A DNA stretch of 64,000 nucleotides from Streptomyces sp. NP-1717 (GTDB taxonomy: Bacteria; Actinomycetota; Actinomycetes; Streptomycetales; Streptomycetaceae), in the NCBI RefSeq assembly GCF_022695985.1, contig NZ_JAAPBF010000008.1, positions 1-64,000 on the forward strand. Reading direction: 5' to 3'. Made by a program: the position numbers and the translations under genes. Positions 33,789-43,601 of this stretch are shown here, piece after piece. The notes under the pieces are model-generated. The model was given only the letters and a program-made list of their open reading frames with translations. It was not told the DNA's origin and ran no database searches. How positions within the stretch are numbered: the stretch's first letter is position 1; each line of letters begins with the position of its first letter.

Positions 33789-36700
33789 ATGGCCCGCGAG
33801 AGCGTGTACTCGACGACAACCCTCGCCGCGGCGGCCTCCGGGGAGAGACTGCCTTCGCTCGCGGTCGCCCTCGCGTATGCGACCGCATGCGGCGCGAATC
33901 CTGCGGAGTGGGAGGAGCGGTGGCAGCACGCGGCCGCACTGGAACGGGCACAGCCGTCCGCCGACCAGGACGCTGTGCCCCCTTACACCGGGCTGCGACG
34001 TTTCCAGCCCGAGGACCACGAAAGGTACTTCGGGCGGGATGAGCTTGTCGGGACCCTCACCACCCTGGTGGCCGGTCACCGGATCACGGCAGTGGTCGGC
34101 GCTTCCGGCAGCGGAAAGTCTTCGCTCCTGCGTGCCGGACTCATCCCTGCTCTTCGCACCGGCCCGCTGTCGGACCAGCGGCCGGCCGCGATCAGAGTCT
34201 TCACTCCCGGCAGGCGCCCGGCCACTGCTCACGGCCGGCTCCTCGAACCGGGCCGTACCGACGGCGAGGGCGACACCGTGGTCCTTGTCGACCAGTTCGA
34301 AGAGATTTTCACCCTCTGCCACGACACAGCCGAACGCGAACGATTCATCAGCCTGATGCTCACGGCCCGCGACCCCCGGCACCGTTTACGGGTCGTCATC
34401 GCCGTCCGGGCGGACTTCTTCGGCCACTGCGCTGACAACCGGGAACTCGCCGAAACGCTGCGGGAATCCACCCTGCTCGTCGGGCCCACGGACTCCGGCG
34501 AACTGCGCGAGGCCATCGTCAAACCCGCTGCCGCCGCGGGGCTGATCGTCGAACGCGGCTTGACGAAACGCCTCATCGAGGAAATCTCCGGGGAACCGGG
34601 CGGTCTGCCGCTGCTCTCCCACGTACTCCTGGAGACCTGGCGCCGCCGACGCGGCCGATCCCTGACCATGGACGCCTACGAGGCGACCGGAGGTATCCAC
34701 GGCGCCGTCGCCCAGACCGCCGAGGACATCTACTCCCAGCTGCCACCGGGTCAGGCAGAGGCCGCCCGCCGGATCCTGCTGCGTCTGATCTCACCCGGCG
34801 ACGGCGTTCAGGACACCCGCCGCCCTGCGGGCCGCGACGAGCTGCGCGCGGACGAGCCCGGCGACGCTGCCGCCGTACTCGAGCAGTTGGCCCGTGCCCG
34901 GCTGATCACACTCGACGACTGCACGGTCAATCTCACCCACGAAGCTCTCATCAGCGGCTGGCCGAGACTGCGCCGCTGGATTGACAACGACCGTGAACGC
35001 CTGCGTCTCCAGCGCCGGCTCACCGACGACGCCTGTCTGTGGGAGGAACTGGGCTATGACACGGGGGCGTTGTACCGCGGCACCAGACTGGCCGACGCCA
35101 GCGAGGCTTTCGCCTCCACCGGGGAGGAGACGGGTCTCACCCCGCTGGAACAGTCCTTCCTCGACGCCAGCACAGCCGCTCGCCGGGCGGAACGGAGAGC
35201 GGACGCACGATCGGCCCGTCGGCTGCGGGCGTCCGCTGCCGCACTGTCCGTGCTGCTGGTCCTGGCCGTCATCGCCGCGGGCCTGGCTTTCGGCCAACGC
35301 CGGACGGCCCTCACCGCGCAGGACACGGCCCTCTCCCGCCAACTGGCCGCCCAATCGCTCAGACTGGCGGAGACGAACCCCGATCTCGCCTCGCTCCTGG
35401 CCGTCCAGGCATACCGGACCAGCCCCACCGCGGAAGCCCGCGCCAGTCTCTACTCGGCCGGAGCCAGTCCCCTGCGCCGTCGTCTGACCGAGAACGCCGC
35501 CCAGGTACTGTCGGTGGCCTTCAGCCCGGACGGCCGCACCGTCGCCATCGGCAGGCACGACGGCACCGTACGGCTGAGGGATGCGGCCACCGGCAGGACC
35601 CGAAGCGTGCTCAAAGGCGACTTCGGTCCCGTTTACTCGGTGGTCTTCAGCCCCGACGGCCGCACGATGGCAACGCTAAGCGAGGGCAGTGTGCGCTTAC
35701 GCGATACCCGCACTGGCCGACCGCGGACCCCTCTCGCCTCCCTTCCGGACTGGGCCGCCGCCGTGACGTTCACCCCCGAGGGCCGGGTGCTCGCAGTAGG
35801 CAGTGACGGAAGCGTATGGGACGTAACCACCGGCCGGACGAAGGTGGTTCGCGCGAATACTTCGACCGAACCCGCGTCATCTGCTGTGGCCGTCAGCCTC
35901 GACAGCCGCACCCTCGCTATCAGCGACAGAGATCGGACCGTACGCATCCGGGACCTGGCCACCGGCCGTACCCGCCACACCCTCACCCACGCATCCGGCG
36001 ACTCGGTCCGGCGGATGGCCTTCAGTCCGGACGGGAAGACTCTGGCCACCGGAACCTCGGGCGGAAACATACGGTTGTGGGACATGTCCACCGGCCGCGT
36101 CAGGGAAGACGCTCCCCGGGGACCAATCACGGGTCACAGCTCGGACGTGACCTCGCTGGCCTTCAGCCCCGACGGAAAGCACCTCTCCACAGCGGCGGCC
36201 GATTCAGCGGTGCACCTGTGGGATCTGACGGACAGCAGCAACGACACCGCCCTCACCGGCCACACCGGGTCCGTAGGCTCGTTGGCTTTCAGCCCGAACA
36301 GCCGCACGCTCGCCACCAGCAGCCGCATGGTCAACGACGCGGTGCGACTGTGGAACGTCGCGCCGGACGCCCGAAAGACCCTCACGCGCTCCGAAACCAG
36401 CCAGATCAGAGCACTCGCGTTCCGTCCTGATGGGCAAACCCTGATCGCGAGCAGCGAGGACCGGGAAATGAGCCGGCACACCAACACTGCGAGGCTCTGG
36501 CACCTCCCGACCGGGCGGACTTGGGCCTTCCCTACCAGCCACACCGGAATGCTTGAGTCGTTGGCTGTCAGTCCGGACGGGCGCGCCATAGCCGCCGTCA
36601 GAGCGGACGAGTTCTCGGATGACTCGGTGCATCTGTGGGACGTGGAGGCCACACGCATCAAAGCCGCCCCCCTCCCCTCGGACGAGTTGGGCTCTGGGTC

Positions 36701-37436
36701 AGTGGTGTTCAGCCCTGACGGGAACACCGTGGCCTTTGCCATGACCCAAGGCGCTGTCGGCCTGTGGAATGTCACCACGGGACGGCTGAAGCGCATCATC
36801 ACCGGTCACACCATGCTGACCAGATTTGTGGGCTCGCTCGCCTTCAGTCCGGACGGGCGCACCCTCGCCGTAGGCAAATACCCTTCCACGATTCAGCTGT
36901 GGAACACGCGCACAGGCCGTCTCGCCACCACTCTGAACACGGGACCCCGGATTTCGGAGCGGCCAGTCCGCTGGGAGCAGACGCTCGCCTTCAGTCCGGA
37001 CGGAGAGACCCTGGCAAGCGCGGATTTCAGCGAAGGTGACGGTGCGACGCGCCTCTGGGACGTGACCACCGGTCGTAGCACAGTCACCTTCGCCAGCACC
37101 CTGGTGACATCCCTTGCCTTCAGTCCCGACGGCCGCACCCTCGCCACCGCCAGCGACAACAGCAGCGCGGTACGGCTGTGGGACGCGGCCACCGGCTTCC
37201 CACAAGCCAGATTCAGCGGCTACGCCGGAGGCGTGGCCTCTCTCGCCTTCAGCCCGAACGGCCGCACTCTCGCCACCGGCGGCAACGACGGGAAGATTCG
37301 GCTGTGGGACTCCGGACAGGACCGTCCCGCCGAGACGATCAAGAAAGTCTGCCGGTCGGTCGGCCGTGAACTCACACCCCAGGAACGAAAAGCACACCTG
37401 CCGGACCAGCCGTCTCATCCCGTCTGTCCAACCTGA
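33789..37436 (+). CDS. STAND NTPase with transmembrane helix and 14 WD40 repeats
   Basis: 1215 residues from ATG 33789. Order: partial Xre-like HTH (about 1-45, SVYSTTTLAAAASGERLPSL), linker, nSTAND1 NTPase entered by YTGLRRFQPEDHERYFGRD with Walker A VVGASGSGKSS (103-113) and Walker B VVLVDQFEEIF (~165), one membrane helix (~484-500), and 14 WD40 repeats (~571-1190; units such as VTSLAFSPDGRTLATAS). The usual family N-terminus with the rest of the HTH is also present but out of frame: ATG 33682 starts MGRQG, and in the frame of this gene the codons just upstream read PLESGAGPVQQFAFELRSLR. One missing base near 33695 would explain it. Probably a signalling or conflict-type sensor; ligand unknown. 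Confidence 0.82.
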   Translation: MARESVYSTTTLAAAASGERLPSLAVALAYATACGANPAEWEERWQHAAALERAQPSADQDAVPPYTGLRRFQPEDHERYFGRDELVGTLTTLVAGHRITAVVGASGSGKSSLLRAGLIPALRTGPLSDQRPAAIRVFTPGRRPATAHGRLLEPGRTDGEGDTVVLVDQFEEIFTLCHDTAERERFISLMLTARDPRHRLRVVIAVRADFFGHCADNRELAETLRESTLLVGPTDSGELREAIVKPAAAAGLIVERGLTKRLIEEISGEPGGLPLLSHVLLETWRRRRGRSLTMDAYEATGGIHGAVAQTAEDIYSQLPPGQAEAARRILLRLISPGDGVQDTRRPAGRDELRADEPGDAAAVLEQLARARLITLDDCTVNLTHEALISGWPRLRRWIDNDRERLRLQRRLTDDACLWEELGYDTGALYRGTRLADASEAFASTGEETGLTPLEQSFLDASTAARRAERRADARSARRLRASAAALSVLLVLAVIAAGLAFGQRRTALTAQDTALSRQLAAQSLRLAETNPDLASLLAVQAYRTSPTAEARASLYSAGASPLRRRLTENAAQVLSVAFSPDGRTVAIGRHDGTVRLRDAATGRTRSVLKGDFGPVYSVVFSPDGRTMATLSEGSVRLRDTRTGRPRTPLASLPDWAAAVTFTPEGRVLAVGSDGSVWDVTTGRTKVVRANTSTEPASSAVAVSLDSRTLAISDRDRTVRIRDLATGRTRHTLTHASGDSVRRMAFSPDGKTLATGTSGGNIRLWDMSTGRVREDAPRGPITGHSSDVTSLAFSPDGKHLSTAAADSAVHLWDLTDSSNDTALTGHTGSVGSLAFSPNSRTLATSSRMVNDAVRLWNVAPDARKTLTRSETSQIRALAFRPDGQTLIASSEDREMSRHTNTARLWHLPTGRTWAFPTSHTGMLESLAVSPDGRAIAAVRADEFSDDSVHLWDVEATRIKAAPLPSDELGSGSVVFSPDGNTVAFAMTQGAVGLWNVTTGRLKRIITGHTMLTRFVGSLAFSPDGRTLAVGKYPSTIQLWNTRTGRLATTLNTGPRISERPVRWEQTLAFSPDGETLASADFSEGDGATRLWDVTTGRSTVTFASTLVTSLAFSPDGRTLATASDNSSAVRLWDAATGFPQARFSGYAGGVASLAFSPNGRTLATGGNDGKIRLWDSGQDRPAETIKKVCRSVGRELTPQERKAHLPDQPSHPVCPT

Positions 37437-37832
37437 AGCAGATCCTCATCGGGGTCGTCGTCAGGTCTCCACGTGCCACGTGGCGATGAACACCCACCTG
37501 AATACGCACGCGACCAGCACGACGACTCTGCACGCTGTGCGGCGCGATGGCGGGTTCGATCCCCGGCTTGCCCCCGCGCCAGTCCACCACCGTGTAGCCC
37601 CGAGCCGACGGCCTGGCGACCAGGAACGGCCCGCATCAACCAATCGGTCGCGCAAACGCCCGCCCCTCGGGGCGGCGTTCGGCGTGGTCCGGTTACGCGG
37701 CGGGTTCGTACTCCACCATCTGCTGTCCGCAGCCTGCAGCGATGTCGCGCAGAGCCCGAGCGATCCATGCGTGACCTAATGCGCGATTCAATGAGCGATT
37801 GGACGACGGTGGCCTATTTGGAGGTGACTTCT
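37437..37832. other. Intergenic region before the tap pseudogene
   Basis: 396 bp. Contains a tRNA T-arm lookalike (CGGGTTCGATCCCCG, about 37550-37564), but no cloverleaf fits around it. AT-richer DNA from about 37780 precedes the GTG of the next gene. Confidence 0.35.
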
Positions 37833-39081
37833 GTGTCCACTGATGAACAACAGCTGTTCAGCGCGGTCGACGCGCTGCTGGAGCAAGTCGCGCAGGACGA
37901 TCTGCCACCCCCTGATGAACGAAAGAGGCTGCGCGAGGCGGCCGGGCTGAGCCAGGGCCAGATCGCGACGGCGTTGTCAGCGCGCCGGGAGGCGGTGGGG
38001 AACTGGGAGACCGGGCGGACCGATCCGCGGCCGCCGGAGCGCGCCGCCTACGCCCGGCTCCTCGAGGGCCTCGCCGCCCGGTTCCCCGCCCCGGACACCG
38101 AAGCAGCCGGCCCGACCGAAGTACCGGCAGTCTCCGAAGCGTTCACCGGCCCGACAGGCTCGACGGTGCAGGCGCCTGCGCCGGAACCGGTACGGACACC
38201 TGCCGCGACCGCGTCGGCGCCGGTACGTCCGGCGGCGAGCAGCGCCCCGATGTCGTCTTCGCGGCGTCCGGGTGCGAAGAAAGCGGCGAAGACGACCGTG
38301 GCCGCCGGCCCGGCTGTGGTCGACCCGCGGTTTGAGAATGGGCCGCTCGCGGTCGTCGACGTCGATCAGGACGGGGTGGTGTCGGCGTACTGCGTCGGCG
38401 GCCTGGTCCTGGATGTCCCCGCCAAGTCGATCCCGGCGCTGGTGGAGTGGACGTTGAAGGAGGCGCGGCTCGGGCAGGCGCGGCTGCACCGCAACGGCCG
38501 CGACGCCGACCCGATCCTGGTGCTGACCCGGCCCGCGCTGGAGCGCTACGGCCTGCCCGTCGCGTTGTCGGAGGAGGAGCGGCGTGCCCGTCGTCTCCCG
38601 GCCGGGCGCACAAGGTTCTGGGGCAGTTGGAGCGTGCCGAATGGCGGCTCACTCAGCGGGGGTTCGGGCCGTGGGCGCGGATCTTCCGTCCGGCCGAAGG
38701 GGCGAAGCGCAACTGCGTGCAGTTGTGCGTCCCGGCCTGGAACGCGCTGGATGTCCGCGAGTGGGACGACAAGGACCACCCGGTGCTGCCGACGATGGGT
38801 GCGGCGGATCTGGCGCGGTTCCTGGTACGTACGCGTCGCGGGTGATGACGCCGCGCGGCACGACGGCCGTCACGGGCCTGGAGTTGATGACGGCGCTGCA
38901 CCCGCCGCGCGTCCGGCGGTGCGAGCGCCGGCTCCGCCCGCAGCCGCCTGCCTGTCGGTCTCCAGTGCCGTCGTCTTCGTCCAGCTCCGGCGCGTCCGGG
39001 TCGCGCAGCGGGCGCAGGGCGCAGGTTGCCTCCACCACCTCGATGTGGAGCGACGACCTATGGGTCGTGGATGAGGGATAA
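37833..39081 (+). pseudogene. tap: Telomere-associated protein Tap, degraded
   Basis: GTG start with GGAGG upstream. First frame: HTH domain (RKRLREAAGLSQGQIATAL ... REAVGNWETGRTDPRPPERAAYARLLEGLAARFP), a Pro/Ala linker, and DPRFENGPLAVVDVD ... YCVGGLVLDVPA, the classic body of Tap, which with the terminal protein Tpg replicates the ends of linear Streptomyces replicons. Near 38605 the homology moves to another frame (AHKVLGQLERAEWRLTQRGFGPWARI), near 38828 to the third (GTYASRVMTPRGTTAVTGLELMTALHPP), and the last half of the ~740-residue protein is missing. At least two frameshifts plus a truncation: not functional. No tpg gene lies nearby. Confidence 0.78.
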
Positions 39082-39160
39082 GGGTCGTCAACTCGTCATG
39101 CTGGTCACGGCCGCCCTTGGCCAGGGTGTCCGTACCCGGGCAGTTGGCCGACCGGCTCTC

Positions 39161-40006
39161 TCACGGGTCGCGCCGTTGTGCGCTGGTGACGGCGAGCACG
39201 GCTGCGGTGAGCGCCCACACCGCGTAGACGGTCCAGGCTCCGCCGGTCGTCCATGGGAAGTCGGTCTGGCGGGGGCCGACCTCCACGAGCCGCAACCACG
39301 CCTGATAGAGCGTTGCGTGCCCGGCTACCGCCGACCAGTGGCGGCCCTCGGTGAAGACGATGGGCAGCACCAGGATGACCGCCACCGCGGCGATCATGGT
39401 GGCCGTGGTGCGCCTGATGACGGCGCCGATGGCCATGCCGACGACCGCGCACACGGGCGCAAGGAGGGCGGATGCCACTACGACACGCAGGGCGCCCGGG
39501 TAGCTGATCGATATGCCTGCGTCCCGGACGTCGAGGATCGCCTGCGTCAGGCCGAACGAGGCCCCCGCGACGATCGAGCCGACGACGGTGGCGACCGCAG
39601 CGACGACCACTGTTTTGGCGGCCATCACCGAACGACGGTCCGGAACGGCCGCGAACGTCGTACGAATGCTGCCTGTGCTGTACTCGCCGATGATCGCGAG
39701 GGCGCCGATGGCACCGAGGGCGAGCATCATGACCATGGCGGAGTTCGCCGTGAACGCCTCCTGCAGCGGAATACCCGCTCGGACGTACCCGGCCCGGTTT
39801 GCCGCGCTCCGCTCCGGCCAGTAGTTGTAGGTGTCGAAGGCGGTCCCCGCGTTGAACGCGATGACGGCCAGGGCGGTGGCCCCGTACGCGATCCAGGTCG
39901 AGCGCAGCGACCGAAGCTTGATCCACTCGGCGGCCACCAGGTCGTGGAAGCGGGCACGGGGTTCGTCGGCGCCAAGTCCGCCAACGGGAGCGTACGTCGT
40001 GGTCAC
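39161..40006 (-). CDS. ABC-2 type transporter permease
   Basis: 281 residues, GTG start overlapping the stop of the ATPase gene by four bases (GTGA). Begins with LVAAEWIKLRSLRSTWIAY, the standard opening of ABC-2 permeases of the NatB/CcmB type in Streptomyces, followed by about six hydrophobic helices. GEYSTGSIRTTFAAVPDR is the conserved loop that contacts the ATPase. It forms an exporter with the ATPase encoded just before it. Such pairs beside a NarL-type two-component system commonly export peptides, lipids or antibiotics that the kinase senses. Substrate unknown. Confidence 0.85.
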   Translation of the reverse strand: MTTTYAPVGGLGADEPRARFHDLVAAEWIKLRSLRSTWIAYGATALAVIAFNAGTAFDTYNYWPERSAANRAGYVRAGIPLQEAFTANSAMVMMLALGAIGALAIIGEYSTGSIRTTFAAVPDRRSVMAAKTVVVAAVATVVGSIVAGASFGLTQAILDVRDAGISISYPGALRVVVASALLAPVCAVVGMAIGAVIRRTTATMIAAVAVILVLPIVFTEGRHWSAVAGHATLYQAWLRLVEVGPRQTDFPWTTGGAWTVYAVWALTAAVLAVTSAQRRDP

Positions 40007-40911
40007 TGGGGGTCTCCTGCGAGGTATTGCACGCTGTCGGCGGTGAGCTCCATGAACGCCTCTTCCAATGAGGCGGACCGGGTGCTGAGGTGATGCAGCG
40101 GAATACGGCGCTCCATGGCAATCTCACCGATCCGGACCGCGGTCGCACCAGTCACAGCAAGCAGGTCGCCCGCCGTGTCCACGGCCGCGCCGTCGGCCGT
40201 CAGCACATCTCTCAGGACGGCAGCGGCGGGTGTACCCACCATGACGCTCTGCCCACTGCCGCGAGCGGAGAACTCCGTGAGGCTCTCGGCCGCGATCAGC
40301 TCACCGCGGCCGATGACGATCAGCTCGTCGGCGCTGTGTTCCATCTCGGACATGAGATGGCTGGAGACAAACACCGTGCGACCCTCGGCAGCCAGACGCC
40401 TGAACAGGTCACGCACCCACCTCACGCCTTCAGGGTCAAGGCCGTTGAGCGGCTCGTCAAAGAGCAGTACCGGTGGGTCACCGAGCAGGGTGGAAGCGAT
40501 GCCGAGCCGCTGCTTCATGCCGAGCGAGAATCCGCCGATGCGGCGCCGGGCGACCTCGGCGAGGCCGACCTCCCGCAACACCTCCTCCACCCGACGCTGC
40601 GGGATGCGGTTACTGCGGGCCAGGGCGGACAGCTGCGCCACCGCGCTGCGCCCGCCGTGCACATCGTGCGCGTCGAGAAGGGAGCCGACATGACGCAGGC
40701 CGCGGGGCCGGTCGCGGAAAGGGCGGCCGTCGACGGTGACGGTGCCGCTGGTGGGCTCGTGGAGTCCGAGGATCATCCGCAGCGTGGTGCTCTTGCCGGC
40801 GCCGTTCGGACCGAGAAACCCGGTCACCTGGCCGGGCCGCACAGTGAAGGTCAGATCTTTGACGGCCGTCGTGCCGCCGTATCGCTTCGTGAGCTCGTTG
40901 ACTTCGATCAC
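40003..40911 (-). CDS. ABC transporter ATP-binding protein
   Basis: 302 residues from GTG 40911 (VIEVNELTKRYGG); a TTG 54 bases earlier is possible. Walker A GPNGAGKSTT, Q-loop, signature GFSLGMKQRLG, Walker B VLLFDEPLNG, and H-loop VSSHLMSEMEH are all complete, so it should be an active ATPase. The C-terminal region (about 220-302) is the extension usual in drug-type ABC-2 ATPases (DrrA/NatA group). Translationally coupled to the permease. 133 bp separate its start from the divergent kinase gene, and that gap should hold both promoters. Confidence 0.88.
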   Translation of the reverse strand: MIEVNELTKRYGGTTAVKDLTFTVRPGQVTGFLGPNGAGKSTTLRMILGLHEPTSGTVTVDGRPFRDRPRGLRHVGSLLDAHDVHGGRSAVAQLSALARSNRIPQRRVEEVLREVGLAEVARRRIGGFSLGMKQRLGIASTLLGDPPVLLFDEPLNGLDPEGVRWVRDLFRRLAAEGRTVFVSSHLMSEMEHSADELIVIGRGELIAAESLTEFSARGSGQSVMVGTPAAAVLRDVLTADGAAVDTAGDLLAVTGATAVRIGEIAMERRIPLHHLSTRSASLEEAFMELTADSVQYLAGDPQ

Positions 40912-41044
40912 GGGAACAACGGTGCCGGTGGGCAACCCCGCCCGTAATCGGACCACCGATGACAATCAGAGGACACGAGCGTCAACCCCGTTTGTACAGC
41001 CACGGTCGGATGTGCCGTCAGATGCAGGTGCCTACGATCAATGC

Positions 41045-42292
41045 ATGTCCGCCTCACCGCCGCTGCCGCTGCTCAAACGCATACCGCCGGGCATATGGAC
41101 CGCACTGGCGTGGTACGCGGCAGCAGTCGAACCCATCGTCGAGTACGTAGTGATGCCGCAAGCGCCGACGTACTCGCTCAACTACCCCCAGGACGGGCTC
41201 GACTCGCTCGGAGCCCAGGCGCTGCTCGTTGTCGCCTTCGTGCTGATCCTGGCCGGCAGCGCGGTGCTGCGCCGCAGGACCTCCGCGGCGTACGGCCTGG
41301 TGATCGTCGGTACGGTCATCTCGACGGTGGCCTGGCGGCAGGATGAAATTCCGCCCACGCAGTTCCTGGCCGTGGATATCGCCCTCTGCTACCTCGCAGC
41401 CACCCGGCCTCGGCGGAGCTCGCTCACCGCGGCCGCCGCAGCGCTCGGCACACTCGCCGGCTACCTCGTCCTGCGGTTGATCACGGGCGACGATTCCAGC
41501 ATCGCCCAGGAGCCGCTGGTTGCCCTGACCGTGGTCATCGCCTGGCTCATCGGTAATTCGTCCCATCAGGCCCGTGCTCACACCGCAGAGTTGCACGCCC
41601 AGGCCGCCGCCGAGGCCGTCACCGCCGAACGGCTGCGCATCGCCCGCGAGATGCACGACACCGTCGCCCACAGCATCGGCATCATCGCCTTGCAGGCCGG
41701 CGCCGCGGCCCGGGTCATCGAAACCCAGCCAGCCAAAGCCCGCGAGGCGATGCTCACCGTGGAGATGGCCGGCCGCGAGACACTGTCCGGGCTGCGAAGG
41801 ATGCTCGGCGCGCTGCGCCAGGCCGACCACGATGAGAAACGCCACGGCCGCGCGCACGCGCTGGCGCCCCTGCGGCAGGCCGCCGGCCTGGCGAACGTGG
41901 AACAGCTCGCCGCTACGACCACGGCCGCCGGAGTCCGCGTGGAGGTGCGGTGGCGGGGCAGGCGCCGCCCTCTGCCAGCCGACATCGACCTCGCGGCGTT
42001 CCGGATCGTCCAGGAGTCGGTGACCAACGCCGTACGGCACTCGGGTGCCGATTCCTGCCAGGTGCGCCTCGACTACCGCGCGGACGAACTCGCCGTCGAG
42101 GTATCGGACCGGGGGAAAGGCGGCGGCACCAACACGGACACCGGATACGGCCTGATCGGCATGCGCGAGCGGGCCACCCTGCTGCACGGCGATTTCACGG
42201 CCGGACCCCGTCCCGGGGGCGGCTTCCTGGTAGCGGCCATACTCCCGGTACCGGCAGGGACCGAGGCAGAAGCGAAGGCGGGAGCCAGATGA
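41045..42292 (+). CDS. Two-component sensor histidine kinase (NarL partner type)
   Basis: 415 residues. Four to five membrane helices within residues 15-175, no extracellular sensor domain of size, then HisKA_3 with the phospho-acceptor H204 (REMHDTVAHSIGII) and a HATPase_c domain (AFRIVQESVTNAVRHSGA as N-box, DRGKGGG and GYGLIGMRERA as G-boxes). The short-loop membrane domain is that of intramembrane-sensing kinases, often found beside ABC exporters and responding to cell-envelope stress or the transported compound. Stop overlaps the regulator start (ATGA). Confidence 0.88.
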   Translation: MSASPPLPLLKRIPPGIWTALAWYAAAVEPIVEYVVMPQAPTYSLNYPQDGLDSLGAQALLVVAFVLILAGSAVLRRRTSAAYGLVIVGTVISTVAWRQDEIPPTQFLAVDIALCYLAATRPRRSSLTAAAAALGTLAGYLVLRLITGDDSSIAQEPLVALTVVIAWLIGNSSHQARAHTAELHAQAAAEAVTAERLRIAREMHDTVAHSIGIIALQAGAAARVIETQPAKAREAMLTVEMAGRETLSGLRRMLGALRQADHDEKRHGRAHALAPLRQAAGLANVEQLAATTTAAGVRVEVRWRGRRRPLPADIDLAAFRIVQESVTNAVRHSGADSCQVRLDYRADELAVEVSDRGKGGGTNTDTGYGLIGMRERATLLHGDFTAGPRPGGGFLVAAILPVPAGTEAEAKAGAR

Positions 42293-42948
42293 CCATCCGT
42301 GTCGTGCTCACCGACGACCAGCCCCTGGTCCGGGCCGCCCTGCAGATGGTCATCACCGACACCGCGGACATCGAGGTGGTGGGCGAGGCAGAAGACGGCG
42401 CGCAAGCGGTACGGCTGACGGAAGAACTCGCCCCCGACGTCGTCGTGATGGACCTCCGGATGCCCGGCATGGACGGCATCGAGGCCACCCGGCTGATCAC
42501 GACGGGCGCCGGTTCCACACGCGTCGTCGTCCTCACGACCTTCGACGACGACGACTACGTCTACGGGGCGCTGCATGCCGGCGCGTCCGGATTCCTCGTC
42601 AAGGACATGGCCCTGGACGACATCCTCGCCGCGATCCGGATCGTTGCCGCCGGGGACGCTCTGATCGCACCAGCCGTTACACGCCGGCTGATCAAAGAGT
42701 TCACCACCCGACCCGCAGCGTCACCGCCGCGGCGGTCGGAGCTCGACGGCATCACCGCCCGGGAACGCGAGGTGCTGACCCTCGTCGGCAGAGGTCTTTC
42801 CAATACGGAAATCGCAGGCGAGCTCTCCATCAGCATCGCCACAGCCAAGACCTACCTGACCCGCCTACTCGCCAAGCTCAATGCCCGCGACCGGGTGCAG
42901 CTAGTGATCCTGGCCTATGAGGCGGGCCTGGTGGCAACATCCCAGTGA
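42289..42948 (+). CDS. NarL/LuxR-type response regulator
   Basis: 219 residues. Receiver domain with DD pair (VVLTDDQPLV), phospho-acceptor D55 (VVMDLRMPGMDG), the Thr in VLTTFDDDD and the Lys in FLVKDMALDD. The C-terminal LuxR HTH reads ITAREREVLTLVGRGLSNTEIA ... TAKTYLTRLLAKL. Cognate of the overlapping kinase. The likely target is the divergent ABC exporter operon, although no clear direct repeat could be fixed in the 133-bp gap. Confidence 0.9.
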   Translation: MTIRVVLTDDQPLVRAALQMVITDTADIEVVGEAEDGAQAVRLTEELAPDVVVMDLRMPGMDGIEATRLITTGAGSTRVVVLTTFDDDDYVYGALHAGASGFLVKDMALDDILAAIRIVAAGDALIAPAVTRRLIKEFTTRPAASPPRRSELDGITAREREVLTLVGRGLSNTEIAGELSISIATAKTYLTRLLAKLNARDRVQLVILAYEAGLVATSQ

Positions 42949-43084
42949 GTGGACGGACTCCCCGCCCGGCGAGCACCGACGGACGGTGCGATCCACGCGA
43001 GTCCGGTCCAACCCCGCCTGCCGTCAGTGCACAGGTTGATCAAGGTTCTGGCTCACCGCCGGCTGCCACCGGGGGCCAGAAGGC

Positions 43085-43330
43085 CTGGTCAGCTCAGCGG
43101 CCGCCGGCGAGGGCTTGAAGTAACGGCGGAGGTTCTCCGGCTTCCTGTGACGCGACTTGGCCATCCGCATAAACAGTCACGCACCTTGCTCGCCGAGGTA
43201 CGTGAGAGCAGAGTGCCGGTACTCGTGAAGGTCCCAACCGCTGCCCGTCCACGAACTGGGGTGTGCCCATCCAGTAGCGCGCGGACGTCCTGAGCAGCTT
43301 CTCCTGGAAGGAGAGGGTGGAAGGCGGCAA
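43085..43330 (-). pseudogene. Tyrosine recombinase fragment with in-frame stop
   Basis: Read on the minus strand from about 43254: [20 protein letters not shown], then a TGA stop, then [24 protein letters not shown] in the same frame. This is the HxxRHSALT catalytic box and the [13 protein letters not shown] stretch of actinobacterial integrases. The residues before ([11 protein letters not shown]) lie in another frame. No N-terminal part remains. A different element from the stub at 31.3 kb. Confidence 0.65.
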
Positions 43331-43574
43331 GCTGCTGGCCCGGCTGGAGCAACCCCGGCGGTACGCAGGCGACATCGACATGAAGATGCTCCAGGCCGCA
43401 CTCGGGCCCCTGGAACGCAGCCGTGGGCTGTTTGCCGCAGATATCGTGTCGTACGACAGCGTCAGAGCCCTGAGCACCGCGTACGAGGACATGCTGGCTC
43501 TGCTGCTGAACTCCCTGCAGCGATCAAACCTCCAGCTGCCGCACAAACTCGGCTACGCCTTCAGCAGACCCTGA
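43317..43574 (+). other. Unassigned open frame, possibly a gene fragment
   Basis: Up to 85 codons; contains the smooth stretch [20 protein letters not shown] and [20 protein letters not shown], which looks like real helical protein. It has no good start and no family I recognise. Probably the tail of a lost gene. Confidence 0.25.
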
Positions 43575-43601
43575 TCCGCATTTGCGGTCGACCTCCTCCT
43601 G

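Noticed and set aside
37545-37570. tRNA-like T arm (GGTTCGATCCCC)
   Set aside because: No matching acceptor, D or anticodon arm can be formed on either side in either strand.
43317-43574. Frame as a bona fide gene
   Set aside because: No start signal and it lies between an integrase fragment and a stray repeat. Kept only as a low-confidence fragment.
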